DNA of 64,000 nucleotides, taken from the NCBI RefSeq assembly GCF_003258515.1, contig NZ_QGEH01000001.1, positions 124,001 to 188,000 on the forward strand. The letters are read 5' to 3'. This DNA comes from Marinobacter bohaiensis (GTDB lineage Bacteria; Pseudomonadota; Gammaproteobacteria; Pseudomonadales; Oleiphilaceae). The position numbers and the translations under genes were made by a program. Shown piece by piece: positions 34,324 through 42,901 of the stretch (its first letter is position 1; each line of letters begins with the position of its first letter). The notes under the pieces were generated by a model. The model had not been told where the DNA came from. It worked only from the letters and a program-made list of their open reading frames with translations, and did no database searches.

Positions 34324-35481
34324 ATGTCCGATACCAGCCAAGCGGCCAGCCGGCCGGGATTCCCGTTCCCGGGCGGCCAGTTCGACCTGGGGCGCATGCT
34401 CCTCGATGGCCGGGCGTTCTTCGCCCTGATCGCCATCATCGTGATCTTCTCGGTCCTGTCGCCGGTCTATTTCTCGACCAACAACTTCCTGACCATGTCC
34501 TCCCACGTGGCCATCTTCGGCCTGCTGTCGATCGGCATGCTGCTGGTGATCCTGACCGGCGGGATCGACCTGTCGGTGGGCTCGACCCTCGGCCTGGCCG
34601 GCGTGGTGGCCGGCTACCTGATGCAGGGCGTGCAGATCGACGCCCTGGGCGTGGTGCTCTACCCGCCAGTGTGGGTGGTGGTGATCCTTACCTGCGCGCT
34701 GGGGGCTTTTGTCGGCGCCATCAACGGCGTGTTGATCGCCTACTTCAAGGTGCCGGCGTTCGTGGCCACCCTGGGGCTGCTCTACGTCGCCCGCGGCGCG
34801 GCGCTGCTGATGACCGACGGCCTGACCTTCAACAACCTGGGCGGCTCGGCGGAGCTGGGTAACACCGGCTTCGAGTGGCTCGGCTTCAACCGGCTGTTCG
34901 GCGTGCCCATCGGCGTGCTGGTACTGGCGGCCGTGGCCATCCTGGTGATGCTGATGCTCAATCGCACGCCCTTCGGTCGCTGGGTCTACTCCACCGGCGG
35001 CAACGCCCGGGCGGCGGAACTGTCCGGGGTGCCGGTCAAGCGGGTGCAGGTGTCCGTGTATGTGCTGTCCGGTATCTGCGCGGCGATTGCCGGTCTGGTG
35101 CTGTCCTCCCAGCTCACTTCCGCTGGCCCCACCGCCGGCACCACCTACGAACTGACCGCCATCGCCGGCGTGGTGATCGGCGGCGCGGCCCTGGCCGGCG
35201 GCCGGGGCAACGTGCGCGGCACGCTGCTGGGCGCCTTCGTGATTGGTTTCCTGTCCGACGGCCTGGTCATCATCGGCGTGTCGTCCTACTGGCAGACTGT
35301 GTTCACCGGTGCGGTGATCGTCCTGGCCGTGTTGCTCAACAGCATCCAGTACAAGGGCCGCAAGAAACAGCCGCCGGCCGCCGAGTCGTCGAAAAGCGCG
35401 TCGCGGCCGGCGTCGCCGGATGCTTCTCCGTCTTCTCCATCTTCGCACGATAGCGCCCGGGAACAGGCAGTCGGGCACTGA
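34324..35481 (+). CDS. Sugar ABC transporter permease (RbsC-type)
   Basis: A 385-residue permease of the BPD_transp_2 family with about ten hydrophobic segments. The LSIGMLLVILTGGIDLSVGS motif near residue 75 and FVATLGLLYVARG near 143 are standard for ribose and polyol permeases. An Ala/Ser-rich hydrophilic C-terminal tail of about 40 residues is an oddity. The gene is 57 bp downstream of the ATPase gene and 60 bp upstream of the binding protein. Confidence 0.9.
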   Translation: MSDTSQAASRPGFPFPGGQFDLGRMLLDGRAFFALIAIIVIFSVLSPVYFSTNNFLTMSSHVAIFGLLSIGMLLVILTGGIDLSVGSTLGLAGVVAGYLMQGVQIDALGVVLYPPVWVVVILTCALGAFVGAINGVLIAYFKVPAFVATLGLLYVARGAALLMTDGLTFNNLGGSAELGNTGFEWLGFNRLFGVPIGVLVLAAVAILVMLMLNRTPFGRWVYSTGGNARAAELSGVPVKRVQVSVYVLSGICAAIAGLVLSSQLTSAGPTAGTTYELTAIAGVVIGGAALAGGRGNVRGTLLGAFVIGFLSDGLVIIGVSSYWQTVFTGAVIVLAVLLNSIQYKGRKKQPPAAESSKSASRPASPDASPSSPSSHDSAREQAVGH

Positions 35482-35541
35482 TGCGCAAGCCATCGCCGGT
35501 ACGCCGGTATAACAAGCACAATAGAAAACAAGGGTGAACCA

Positions 35542-36510
35542 ATGATGTGGAAAAACGCAAAGCGCCTGCTGATCGCCGCCGTCATGACGACCACCTCGCT
35601 GTTCGCGACGGTCGCCGCGGCCGAGGATCAGGGCCTCATCTCGATCATCGTCAACGACACCTCCAACCCCTACTGGTTCACGGAAGGCAAGGTTGCCAAG
35701 GCCACCGCCGAGGAACTGGGCTACCGCGCCAACGTGAGCTCCCACAAGGGCGATACCAACACCGAGAGCAATCAGGTGGATACCGCCATCACCAACCAGG
35801 CCAAGGCGATCATCCTGGATCCGGCCAACGCCAACGGCTCCATCGGGGCGGTGCGCAAGGCGGTGAGCGCCGGTATCCCGGTGTTCATCGTTAACGCGGA
35901 AATCAACAAGCAGGGTCTGGCCAAGGCGCAACTGGTGTCCAACAACGCCCAGGGCGCGGCGCTGGGGGCGCAGAAATGGGTGCAGGCCGCCGGTGACGGC
36001 GCCCACTACGTGGAGCTCAAGGGCGCGCCTTCGGACAACAACGCGGCGACCCGTTCCAACGGTTTCCGCACCGTGCTCAGCCAGTACCCGAGCCTGGACC
36101 GGGTGGCGTCCGACGTGGCCAACTGGGACCGCACCCAGGGGTACAACAAGATGCAGAGCATGTTGCAGGCCAATCCGGACATCGACGGGGTAATCAGCGG
36201 TAACGACGAGATGGCGCTGGGCGCGATCGCCGCCCTGAAGGAAGCCGGCAAGCTGGACGGTGTGGTCGTCGGCGGCTTTGACGGCTCACCGGACGCGGTG
36301 GAAGCGGTGCGCGAAGGCGAGCTGGCCTACACCGTGCTGCAGCCGGTGGCCATCTTCTCCGCCGAAGCGGTGCGCCAGGCCGACCACTTCATCCGCACCG
36401 GCGAGACCGGCGTGGAACGTGAGAAGCAGCTGTTCGACTGCGCCCTGATCACACCGGACAATGTAGACAAGTACTCGTCCGCCTTCGTGCTGGACGGTCA
36501 GGGCAGCTGA
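35542..36510 (+). CDS. Sugar ABC transporter substrate-binding protein (RbsB-type)
   Basis: A 322-residue periplasmic binding protein of the Peripla_BP_4 family with a signal peptide ending ATVAAAEDQ. Ligand-site motifs include NDTSNPYWFTEG, AIILDPANANGSIGAVRKA, DGVISGNDEMALGAIAALKEAG and GGFDGSPDAVEAV, all of the ribose/polyol group. A rho-independent terminator follows. It closes the transporter operon. Confidence 0.9.
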   Translation: MMWKNAKRLLIAAVMTTTSLFATVAAAEDQGLISIIVNDTSNPYWFTEGKVAKATAEELGYRANVSSHKGDTNTESNQVDTAITNQAKAIILDPANANGSIGAVRKAVSAGIPVFIVNAEINKQGLAKAQLVSNNAQGAALGAQKWVQAAGDGAHYVELKGAPSDNNAATRSNGFRTVLSQYPSLDRVASDVANWDRTQGYNKMQSMLQANPDIDGVISGNDEMALGAIAALKEAGKLDGVVVGGFDGSPDAVEAVREGELAYTVLQPVAIFSAEAVRQADHFIRTGETGVEREKQLFDCALITPDNVDKYSSAFVLDGQGS

Positions 36511-36538
36511 TCGACGGCACTCTTCCAGAACCGGAAAA

Positions 36539-36577
36539 AAAAGCCCGCGGGATGCGCTCCCGCCGGGCTTTTTGGTT
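36539..36577 (+). terminator. Rho-independent terminator after the sugar transporter operon
   Basis: AAAGCCCGCGGGA and TCCCGCCGGGCTT pair around a 5-nt loop with one mismatch, flanked by A-rich and T-rich runs. It could function in both directions. Confidence 0.85.
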
Positions 36578-36797
36578 TGTGGGCCGCCGCCCAATGGCTC
36601 AGCGATACGCCCACGGACGTGAAGAGGGTGATGGCGTCATCCCGGGTGCGGCCGGGATGCACGCCACTGCCAGTTCAGCCAACTCCGCCTGAATGGCCCC
36701 ATCTCAAAAACACCGTCCTTAACGGCTGTCCTTATCAGCATAGTGCACATCGCCGGCTTCGCCCCGGGGGGGCTGCCGGCGTCGTTTGCACGTCGGC

Positions 36798-38123
36798 TTA
36801 CCAGGACGGTCCGCCGGTAATGCCCGGCAGCCACATGACCGCCGGCTCGTAGAAGAGCACCACGGCCAGCACGATCAGCTGGATCACGATGAACGGGATC
36901 ACGCCCTTGTACATGTGCTTAAGGGTGATCTCCGGCGGCGTGATGGCCCGCAGGTAGAAGATCGACGGAGCCAGTGGCGGCGTCAGGTAACTGGTCTGCA
37001 GCACCACCAGGAAGGCCACGCAGAACCAGATGTCGTCGAAGCCCAGGGCGCGCACCACCGGCATGGCGACCGGGATCACGATCAGGACCACGGACATCAT
37101 GTCCAGCACGAAGCCGGCCAGGAAGGCGATCAGCAGGATCAGGCCGATGATGGCCCAGGGCTCCAGGCCGGTGGCCATGAGCATGGACTGCACCGTGGCC
37201 ATGCCGCCTGCGGCGAAGAACACGCCGGCGAACATGTGCCCGCCCAGCAGGATCAGCAGGATCATGGCGGTGATGTTGACCGTGCGCCCGCAGGAGTCCC
37301 AGAACACCTTCAGGTTCAGGTTGCGGTAGAAGGCGGACAGCAGCAGCGCGCCGGCAGCGCCGCAGGCGGCGGCTTCGGTCGGCGTGGCCAGGCCCATGAG
37401 GATGGTGCCCAGCACCGTGAAGATCAGGGCCGCGGTCGGCAACAGGGCGTAGACGGTGACCTTCATCTTCTGGCCGAGGGAATAGTGCACCGCCTCGTCA
37501 TCGACGCGCGGCGCCATGGACGGCTTGAAGTAGGCCACGCCGATGATGTAGATCACGAACAGCGCGGCCATCAGCAGACCCGGGATCAGCAGACCGCTGA
37601 ACAGGGAGCCGACGGAGACGCTGGCCACCGGACCCAGTACGACCACCGTGATCGACGGCGGAATCGCGGTACCCAGGGAACCGGCCGAGCAGATCACGCC
37701 GGACATCAGGCTCTTGTCGTAGTGGTGCTTCATCATCACCGGGATGGCGAGCATGCCGATCACGGCTTCGGTGGCTCCGACGACGCCGGACGACGCGGCG
37801 AAGATGGTGCCCAGCACGATGGCGCCCACGCCCAGCCCGCCGGGCAGGCGCACGGTCCACATGTGGACCGCCTTGAACAGGCGCTCGGCGATGCCGGATT
37901 TTTCCAGCATGGCGCCCATGAAGATAAACAGCGGCACCGCCGCCAGGATGGCGTTGGAGGCGGTGTCCTCGATCTTGGTGAGCAGTTGATAGGGCGCGGT
38001 CTGACCAAAAATCATCAGGCCGAACACCGCCGCCACCAGGATCATCGAAAACGCAATCTGGAAGCCCGCGAAGATCAGCAGCATCAACAGCGGGAACATC
38101 AACAGCGACAGGTAATCGCTCAT
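36798..38123 (-). CDS. dctM: TRAP transporter large permease (DctM)
   Basis: A 441-residue inner-membrane protein of the DctM family with about twelve helices. Recognisable are the FQIAFSMILVAAVFGLMIFG start, LFIFMGAMLEKSGIAERLF, the long G-rich AIVLGTIFAASSGVVGATEAVIGM, AAACGAAGALLL and FVLDMMSVVLIVIPVAMPV. It overlaps dctQ by 4 bp. It provides the sodium-driven translocation route for a solute captured by DctP. Confidence 0.92.
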   Translation of the reverse strand: MSDYLSLLMFPLLMLLIFAGFQIAFSMILVAAVFGLMIFGQTAPYQLLTKIEDTASNAILAAVPLFIFMGAMLEKSGIAERLFKAVHMWTVRLPGGLGVGAIVLGTIFAASSGVVGATEAVIGMLAIPVMMKHHYDKSLMSGVICSAGSLGTAIPPSITVVVLGPVASVSVGSLFSGLLIPGLLMAALFVIYIIGVAYFKPSMAPRVDDEAVHYSLGQKMKVTVYALLPTAALIFTVLGTILMGLATPTEAAACGAAGALLLSAFYRNLNLKVFWDSCGRTVNITAMILLILLGGHMFAGVFFAAGGMATVQSMLMATGLEPWAIIGLILLIAFLAGFVLDMMSVVLIVIPVAMPVVRALGFDDIWFCVAFLVVLQTSYLTPPLAPSIFYLRAITPPEITLKHMYKGVIPFIVIQLIVLAVVLFYEPAVMWLPGITGGPSW

Positions 38124-38644
38124 ACCAGTTCCTCCCGGTGCTCTGTCTGGCCGTCACCCTTGATCAGGGTGCAAATGGATTTCAGGAATTCGGCCAGCAA
38201 CTGCAGGCACATCAGGGAAAAACCGACACACCAGACCAGGTACACCGGCCAGACGATCGGGTTCCAGGCCGAGCGTCCGGAACGCTCGCCGCTTTCCCAG
38301 GCGTCGTGGAAGTACTTGAACACTTCCCAGGTCAGCCAGATCATCAACGGCAGGAAAAACAGGTAACACAGGGTGCGGATGGCGGCGTTGACACGCGGCG
38401 ACAGCTTCAGGGTGATTACATCCACGCTCACGTGCTGACCGACGCGAAGGGCGTTGGCCATGCCCAGCATGAAGATGGCGCCCATCACCATGTAACTTGT
38501 TTCGAAGGCCCACAGGGTGGGGGAGCCCAGCACGTATCGGCTGAAGACTTCGTAGACCAGGGCGGCTACCAGGGGAAGTATGAGGATGGCCGCCAGGTGC
38601 CCGGCGTACCGGGTGAGGCTTTCTATAAATGCAATCAGTTTCAT
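38120..38644 (-). CDS. dctQ: TRAP transporter small permease (DctQ)
   Basis: A 174-residue four-helix membrane protein of the DctQ family (YAGHLAAILILPLVAALVYEVFSRYVLG, then a LWAFETSYMVMGAIFMLGMA helix). The ATG at 38644 (MKLIAFIES) starts at the first helix; an upstream in-frame codon lies in the terminator-like hairpin and is not plausible. Its Shine-Dalgarno is weak. It partners DctM and DctP. Confidence 0.88.
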   Translation of the reverse strand: MKLIAFIESLTRYAGHLAAILILPLVAALVYEVFSRYVLGSPTLWAFETSYMVMGAIFMLGMANALRVGQHVSVDVITLKLSPRVNAAIRTLCYLFFLPLMIWLTWEVFKYFHDAWESGERSGRSAWNPIVWPVYLVWCVGFSLMCLQLLAEFLKSICTLIKGDGQTEHREELV

Positions 38645-38660
38645 GAGCGTGTTCCGGACA

Positions 38661-38697
38661 AATAAAAGCCGGGGTAGCCGACGGACGGCCACCCCGG
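38661..38697 (-). terminator. Terminator-like hairpin between dctP and dctQ
   Basis: On the minus strand CCGGGGTGGCC and GGCTACCCCGG form an 11-bp stem (one mismatch) followed by CTTTTATT. It sits in the 70-bp gap between dctP and dctQ and probably lowers permease expression relative to the abundant binding protein. Confidence 0.65.
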
Positions 38698-38714
38698 TTG
38701 TTTCTTAGTGGAAA

Positions 38715-39776
38715 TCAGTCTTCAGACTTGCCGATCGTCAGGCGGTACTGAGGCCAGCTTTCCATGTCCTTCTTGAACTTGCGCTGGGATTCGAGAACCT
38801 TGGCGAACCAGTCGTTGTCCTTGGCCTTTTCGTTTTCCCAGGCTTCGGTCTCGTCGTAGATTTTTTCAACGAAGGCCGGGTCCAGGCGAACGATTTCGTT
38901 CGGGCCTTCTTCCAGCTCGCGGTAGGCTTCCAGATCCGAGTAGGAGGCGGCCAGCCAGGAGTCGAAGACGGTCAGCTTGGCGGCTTCGCGCATGACGTTT
39001 TTCTGCTGGTCGTTCAGCTCGGCCCAGGCGTCCTTGTTGATCTGACACTCGAGCACGCCGCCGGACTGGTGAACGCCCGGTACGATCACGTACTTGGCGA
39101 CGTTCTGGAAACCGGTCGGCTTGTTCATCTCCGGGCTACCCCACTCGGCGGCGTCGATCACGCCACGTTCCAGAGCGGTGTAGATGTCGGAGCCGGCCAT
39201 CACGACGGTGGACGCCCCCAGACGCGAGGCGATTTCAGCCCAGGCACCGGAGGTGCGCAGACGCAGGCCCTTGAAGTCTTCCAGGGTCTGAACCTTCTTG
39301 TTGGAGTGCAGGAAGATCTCGGTACCCAGGATGGAGCACGGGAAGGCCACCACGCCGAATTCTTCCATGCGGAACTCTTCGTAGAGCTTGGCGCCGCCGC
39401 CCTGGTACATCCACAGCATGAACTCTTCCGGAGTCAGGCCGCTGGAGTGGCCAGCCAGCAGGGCCGCGGTGGGATCTTTGCCGTAATCGTAGGCCAGGTA
39501 GTTGTGGCTGACCTGGGCCACGCCGCTTTCCACGGTTTCGGTGACTTTCAGGGCGCTGCCCAGGGTGCCGCCCGGGAAGACCTGCAGGTTGATTTCGCCG
39601 TCGCTCAGTTCGGTGACGTGGTCGGCGAAGTCCTGGGCGTCACGTTCCAGCCAGGGGCCGCCGCTCCAGGGCGTGGCCATACGCCAGGATTTCTCCTCGG
39701 CCTGAGCCGGGGCAATGCTGCCGGCGATGGCTGCCGACAAAAGCGCAGCGGAAGCGAGTTTGTGCATCGGTTTCAT
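38715..39776 (-). CDS. dctP: TRAP transporter substrate-binding protein (DctP)
   Basis: A 353-residue periplasmic protein with a signal peptide (ASAALLSAAIAGSIAPAQAEE). DctP-family motifs are VFPGGTLGSALKVTETVESG, LRLRTSGAWAEIASRLGA and the DAAEWGSPEMNKPTGFQ ligand-contact segment. The ATG follows a weak AGGCACAAC context; a long open frame upstream is a shadow of proC. The ligand is unknown; the W/R pattern is consistent with an organic acid such as a 2-oxo acid. It is 57 bp downstream of proC's start codon side, on the same strand. Confidence 0.9.
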   Translation of the reverse strand: MKPMHKLASAALLSAAIAGSIAPAQAEEKSWRMATPWSGGPWLERDAQDFADHVTELSDGEINLQVFPGGTLGSALKVTETVESGVAQVSHNYLAYDYGKDPTAALLAGHSSGLTPEEFMLWMYQGGGAKLYEEFRMEEFGVVAFPCSILGTEIFLHSNKKVQTLEDFKGLRLRTSGAWAEIASRLGASTVVMAGSDIYTALERGVIDAAEWGSPEMNKPTGFQNVAKYVIVPGVHQSGGVLECQINKDAWAELNDQQKNVMREAAKLTVFDSWLAASYSDLEAYRELEEGPNEIVRLDPAFVEKIYDETEAWENEKAKDNDWFAKVLESQRKFKKDMESWPQYRLTIGKSED

Positions 39777-39832
39777 AGTTGTGCCTTTCTTTTTTTGGTG
39801 GGAAGAGCCCGCAGGTGTCGTGGGTGCACCCG

Positions 39833-40660
39833 TCAGGATGAAAACTCTTTCTGCATTTCCTGAGCGCGGTTGGCGCAGGCGGTCATGGCTTTTTTGAAAA
39901 CCTCGTTCAGGTCGGACGCCTCGAAGCTGGCGATGGCCTGCTCGGTGGAACCCTTCGGCGACATCACGTTGCGCTTGAGCTGGGCCGGCGACTCGTCGCT
40001 GGCCAGGGCCATGCAGGCGGCGCCAAAGCCGGTCTGCAGCGCCAGGCGGCGGGCCGTGTCCCGGGGTAGGCCGAGGGACGCACCGGCTTCTTCCATGGCC
40101 TCGAAAATCTGGAAGAAGTAGGCCGGGCCACTGCCGGAAACGGCGGTCACCGCGTCCATCAGGGATTCCTGCTCGATCCACTCCACCTGGCCGACGGCGG
40201 CCAGCAGCTCGCCGGCACGGGCGCGCTGGTCTTCGGAGACCCGGTCATTGGCCCACAGGGCGGAGGCACCGGCGCGGACCAGCGCGGGGGTGTTGGGCAT
40301 GCAGCGCACGATGGGCAGGTTTCCGCCCAGCAAGGTGTCGATGTGTTCGCCCAGCACTCCGGCCGCGACTGAGATGATCAGCGGTGCCGTGTCGCGGGAC
40401 TGGATGGTGTCTTTCAGGGGCTCGCAGACGGCCTTCAGGATCTGCGGTTTGACCGCCAGGACCAGAACGTCGGCGGTCGCAGCGGCCTGGTTGTTGTCGG
40501 CGTGGGCGTGGATGCCGAACTTGTCGCGAACGTTGTCCTGGGCGGCCGTGTCCGGGGACGTGGCGGTGATCCGGTCGGCGGCCAGGCCGCTATCGATCAA
40601 TCCTCCGATGATGGCGCCGGCCATGTTGCCGGCACCGATGAAGGCGACTGTCTGGTTCAT
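39833..40660 (-). CDS. proC: Pyrroline-5-carboxylate reductase
   Basis: A 275-residue NADPH-dependent enzyme that reduces pyrroline-5-carboxylate to proline. It begins with the Rossmann motif VAFIGAGNMAGAIIGGLI, contains RCMPNTPALVRAGASAL and ends with the helical AVSGSGPAYFF and GVLGEH regions. It lies just upstream of dctP on the same strand and may be co-transcribed with the TRAP genes. The usual neighbours (YggS and YggT genes) are absent, so this may be a secondary, pathway-specific copy. Confidence 0.92.
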   Translation of the reverse strand: MNQTVAFIGAGNMAGAIIGGLIDSGLAADRITATSPDTAAQDNVRDKFGIHAHADNNQAAATADVLVLAVKPQILKAVCEPLKDTIQSRDTAPLIISVAAGVLGEHIDTLLGGNLPIVRCMPNTPALVRAGASALWANDRVSEDQRARAGELLAAVGQVEWIEQESLMDAVTAVSGSGPAYFFQIFEAMEEAGASLGLPRDTARRLALQTGFGAACMALASDESPAQLKRNVMSPKGSTEQAIASFEASDLNEVFKKAMTACANRAQEMQKEFSS

Positions 40661-40939
40661 GGTGTTGCTCTCTGGTTACGGGCGGGAGCCAGCTTCATCG
40701 GTTGGCGCTGGGCCCCATGAATGACGGCATGAACGATGCTTCATACGATTGTCGTAAGGGGAACCCGTAACGGTCTTGCTCAGGGGTGCGGGGTTTTTGT
40801 GTCAAGCTCCTGAGTTGATCAAGAATATGTCTATCGAAACGATAAAAAACGATAAGTTGGATGTTTTTTGGTTTATTGTTTGCATAGACTTCGTCTATCG
40901 GTAAGATCATCCATGTTAGCATCGAAATGATAATCAGTT

Positions 40940-41686
40940 ATGACGACGCGCATCCGGACGTTCCCCCTTCCCAATAGTTGTCTGCATCATGATCACGACT
41001 ACCACCAGCTGGTAATCGCCATGAAGGGGCAGGCGGAATTCGAGATCGCCGGCAAAGGCGGTCGCGTGGACGCCCTGCATGGCTGCCTGGTGCCGGGTGG
41101 GGAAGTGCACTTCTACGAGGGAATCGGCGAGAACACGCACATTGTCGTGGACCTGCCGTCCGAACATGTCGGGGCCAATGTGGTGCGACTGTTTGACGGG
41201 CCGCGCTACTTTGAGGCGGATTCCGGTCTGCGTCTGCTGCTGACCTATATCCAGCGCGAAGCCTCCATCTGGCAGGACTATCCCGAAGCGGCCGACGGCA
41301 TGGCCCAGGGGCTGCTGGCGGCGCTGCATCATCGCACGTTCGACCGCGATCTCGACCGCAAGTCGTTCGGCAAGCTGGATCTCGCGGCTCTTGATGCCTT
41401 CATCTACCGCCACCTGCACGAGCCCCTGCCGGTCTCCCGACTCGCCGGCGTGGTCCACATGAGCGTGGGCCATTTCCATCTGCTGTTCCGCGACATGACC
41501 GGCATGACTCCCTATCGCTACCTGCTCGAAGCGCGCCTGCGCCGGGCCCGGGAACTGCTCCTGCAAAGCACCCTGCCGCTGGCGGATATCGCCTGCCAGG
41601 TGGGATTCTCCAGCCAGAGTGCCCTGACCCACGCGTTCCGCCGCCAGTACGGCGAAACGCCGGGACGCATGCGCCGCCTGCACTGA
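40940..41686 (+). CDS. AraC-family transcriptional regulator
   Basis: A 248-residue regulator with an N-terminal cupin-like sensor (HHDHDYHQLVIAMKGQAEFEI) and a C-terminal double helix-turn-helix at about residues 148-245 (VVHMSVGHFHLLFRDMTGMT, LPLADIACQVGFSSQSALTHAFRRQYG). It is divergent from proC, 279 bp away across an AT-rich gap, and is the likely activator of the proC-dctPQM genes. A metabolite such as an amino or 2-oxo acid would be sensed by the cupin. Confidence 0.85.
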   Translation: MTTRIRTFPLPNSCLHHDHDYHQLVIAMKGQAEFEIAGKGGRVDALHGCLVPGGEVHFYEGIGENTHIVVDLPSEHVGANVVRLFDGPRYFEADSGLRLLLTYIQREASIWQDYPEAADGMAQGLLAALHHRTFDRDLDRKSFGKLDLAALDAFIYRHLHEPLPVSRLAGVVHMSVGHFHLLFRDMTGMTPYRYLLEARLRRARELLLQSTLPLADIACQVGFSSQSALTHAFRRQYGETPGRMRRLH

Positions 41687-41907
41687 GTGCGGCCAGCCGG
41701 GGGCGCCGTCGCATCCCCTGCCGCCGAAGCGGTTTCTGTCCCCCGGAAACTGTGATGGATACAGAGGCTCAATCCCGACCCACTGTCACGCCCACAATGC
41801 CCTTTCCTGTGTCTGCCCGAACAACCGTCGATTGGCGATGCTGTGTGCTACCGGGCCCGTTCCATCCGGCCCGGTTCGTCTTCACAGTTTCAGCGGAGGA
41901 AAGCATC

Positions 41908-42078
41908 ATGTCCGGTACCGTCGTCCAGACCCTGCGAGTCTGGCAGCAACGCGCAGCAACACGGCGCTCACTCAGGCGCCAACTGGAATGGTCCGATTCG
42001 GGACGAATCGAGAAGGATATTGGCCTGCGGCCCGGCAGCCTCTACCGGGAAGCGCGCAAGCCGTTCTGGATGGCGTAG
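41908..42078 (+). CDS. Small DUF1127 (YjiS-like) protein
   Basis: A 56-residue basic protein. The pattern R-R-x-L-R-R-Q-L, R-I-E-K-D-I-G-L and ending RKPFWMA is that of DUF1127/YjiS proteins, small Arg-rich proteins often involved in RNA or stress functions. A strong GGAGGAAAG precedes the ATG. It was located from this motif and is shorter than the open frame around it. Its stop is 1 bp before the stop of the converging permease gene. Confidence 0.8.
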   Translation: MSGTVVQTLRVWQQRAATRRSLRRQLEWSDSGRIEKDIGLRPGSLYREARKPFWMA

Positions 42079-42079
42079 G

Positions 42080-42823
42080 CTAGAACCAGACGCCCTTGAC
42101 CACCAGCAGGCAGCCGGAAACCAGCAGCAGACCGCGGCAGATGCGGATAAACGTGGCGCCGTCGAAGTGCTTCTGGATCCGGTAGCCGAGCTGGATGCCG
42201 ATCCAGGCGGCCGGCAGCAGGCACAGGGAAACCAGCAGCAGCCGGCCCTCCCAGAACCCATTGATCTGGTAAGGCACCACTTTGGTCAGGTTCATCAGCC
42301 CGAACAGTACCGCGGCGGTGCCCAGCCAGCGCAGCTTGTCCAGTTGCTGGCCCAGGAAGTAGACGCTCAGCGGCGGGCCGCCGGCGTGGATGAGTGTGCT
42401 GGTGACCCCGGAGACGCCGCCCCAGAACCAGCCCGCCCGCTGGAAGCGCTGCAGCCAGCCGGCCAGGTTCTGCCAACTGGCGAACAGGATCGAGACCACG
42501 CCGGTCATCAGTTCCAGCCGGTCCGTGGACAGCGCTCCCAGCAGCAACCCACCCAACCCGATGCCGATCAGAACCCCTGGCGCCAGCCGCTTCAGCTCCG
42601 CCCGGTCCGCGTGACGCCAGTACAGGTGGATGGCGCGAACGTCCATGAACAGCAGCACCGGCAGCATGATCACCGTCGCCATGGGCAGGGGAATGACCAG
42701 TGCCAGCAACGGCACGGCGAGCACGCCGGCGCCGCCGGCAAAGCCGGACTTGGAGATGCCGGTCAGGATGACGCCGATGACGGCCAGCAGCCAGAACAGC
42801 GGGGTATCAAAGGGTGGGGCCAT
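42080..42823 (-). CDS. TauE/SafE-family membrane transporter
   Basis: A 247-residue inner-membrane protein of the TauE/SafE family (COG0730) with about seven or eight hydrophobic helices. The FWLLAVIGVILTGISKSGFAGGAGVLAVPLL N-terminus with its conserved K-G-G pattern and the middle FWGGVSGVTSTLIHAGGPPLSVYFLGQ repeat are typical. Family members export sulfite, sulfoacetate or related anions; the substrate here is not readable. It is not clearly part of an operon. Confidence 0.85.
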   Translation of the reverse strand: MAPPFDTPLFWLLAVIGVILTGISKSGFAGGAGVLAVPLLALVIPLPMATVIMLPVLLFMDVRAIHLYWRHADRAELKRLAPGVLIGIGLGGLLLGALSTDRLELMTGVVSILFASWQNLAGWLQRFQRAGWFWGGVSGVTSTLIHAGGPPLSVYFLGQQLDKLRWLGTAAVLFGLMNLTKVVPYQINGFWEGRLLLVSLCLLPAAWIGIQLGYRIQKHFDGATFIRICRGLLLVSGCLLVVKGVWF

Positions 42824-42901
42824 GAGGGATTCAGGATTCCATGCGACGTCGAACGGCGACCAGTCTGCGGTAAAGCAGCCGCGCTGTCCAAGTGGGCGGC
42901 G

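Noticed and set aside
32428-36006. A 1192-codon open frame on the minus strand opposite the sugar transporter operon
   Set aside because: It is a shadow of well-matched plus-strand ABC genes in high-GC DNA; its translation is low-complexity His/Gln/Gly with no family.
36786-38366. A long plus-strand frame opposite dctM
   Set aside because: The antisense of a hydrophobic membrane protein gives a Gln/His/Asp-rich frame; dctM has family motifs and overlaps dctQ properly.
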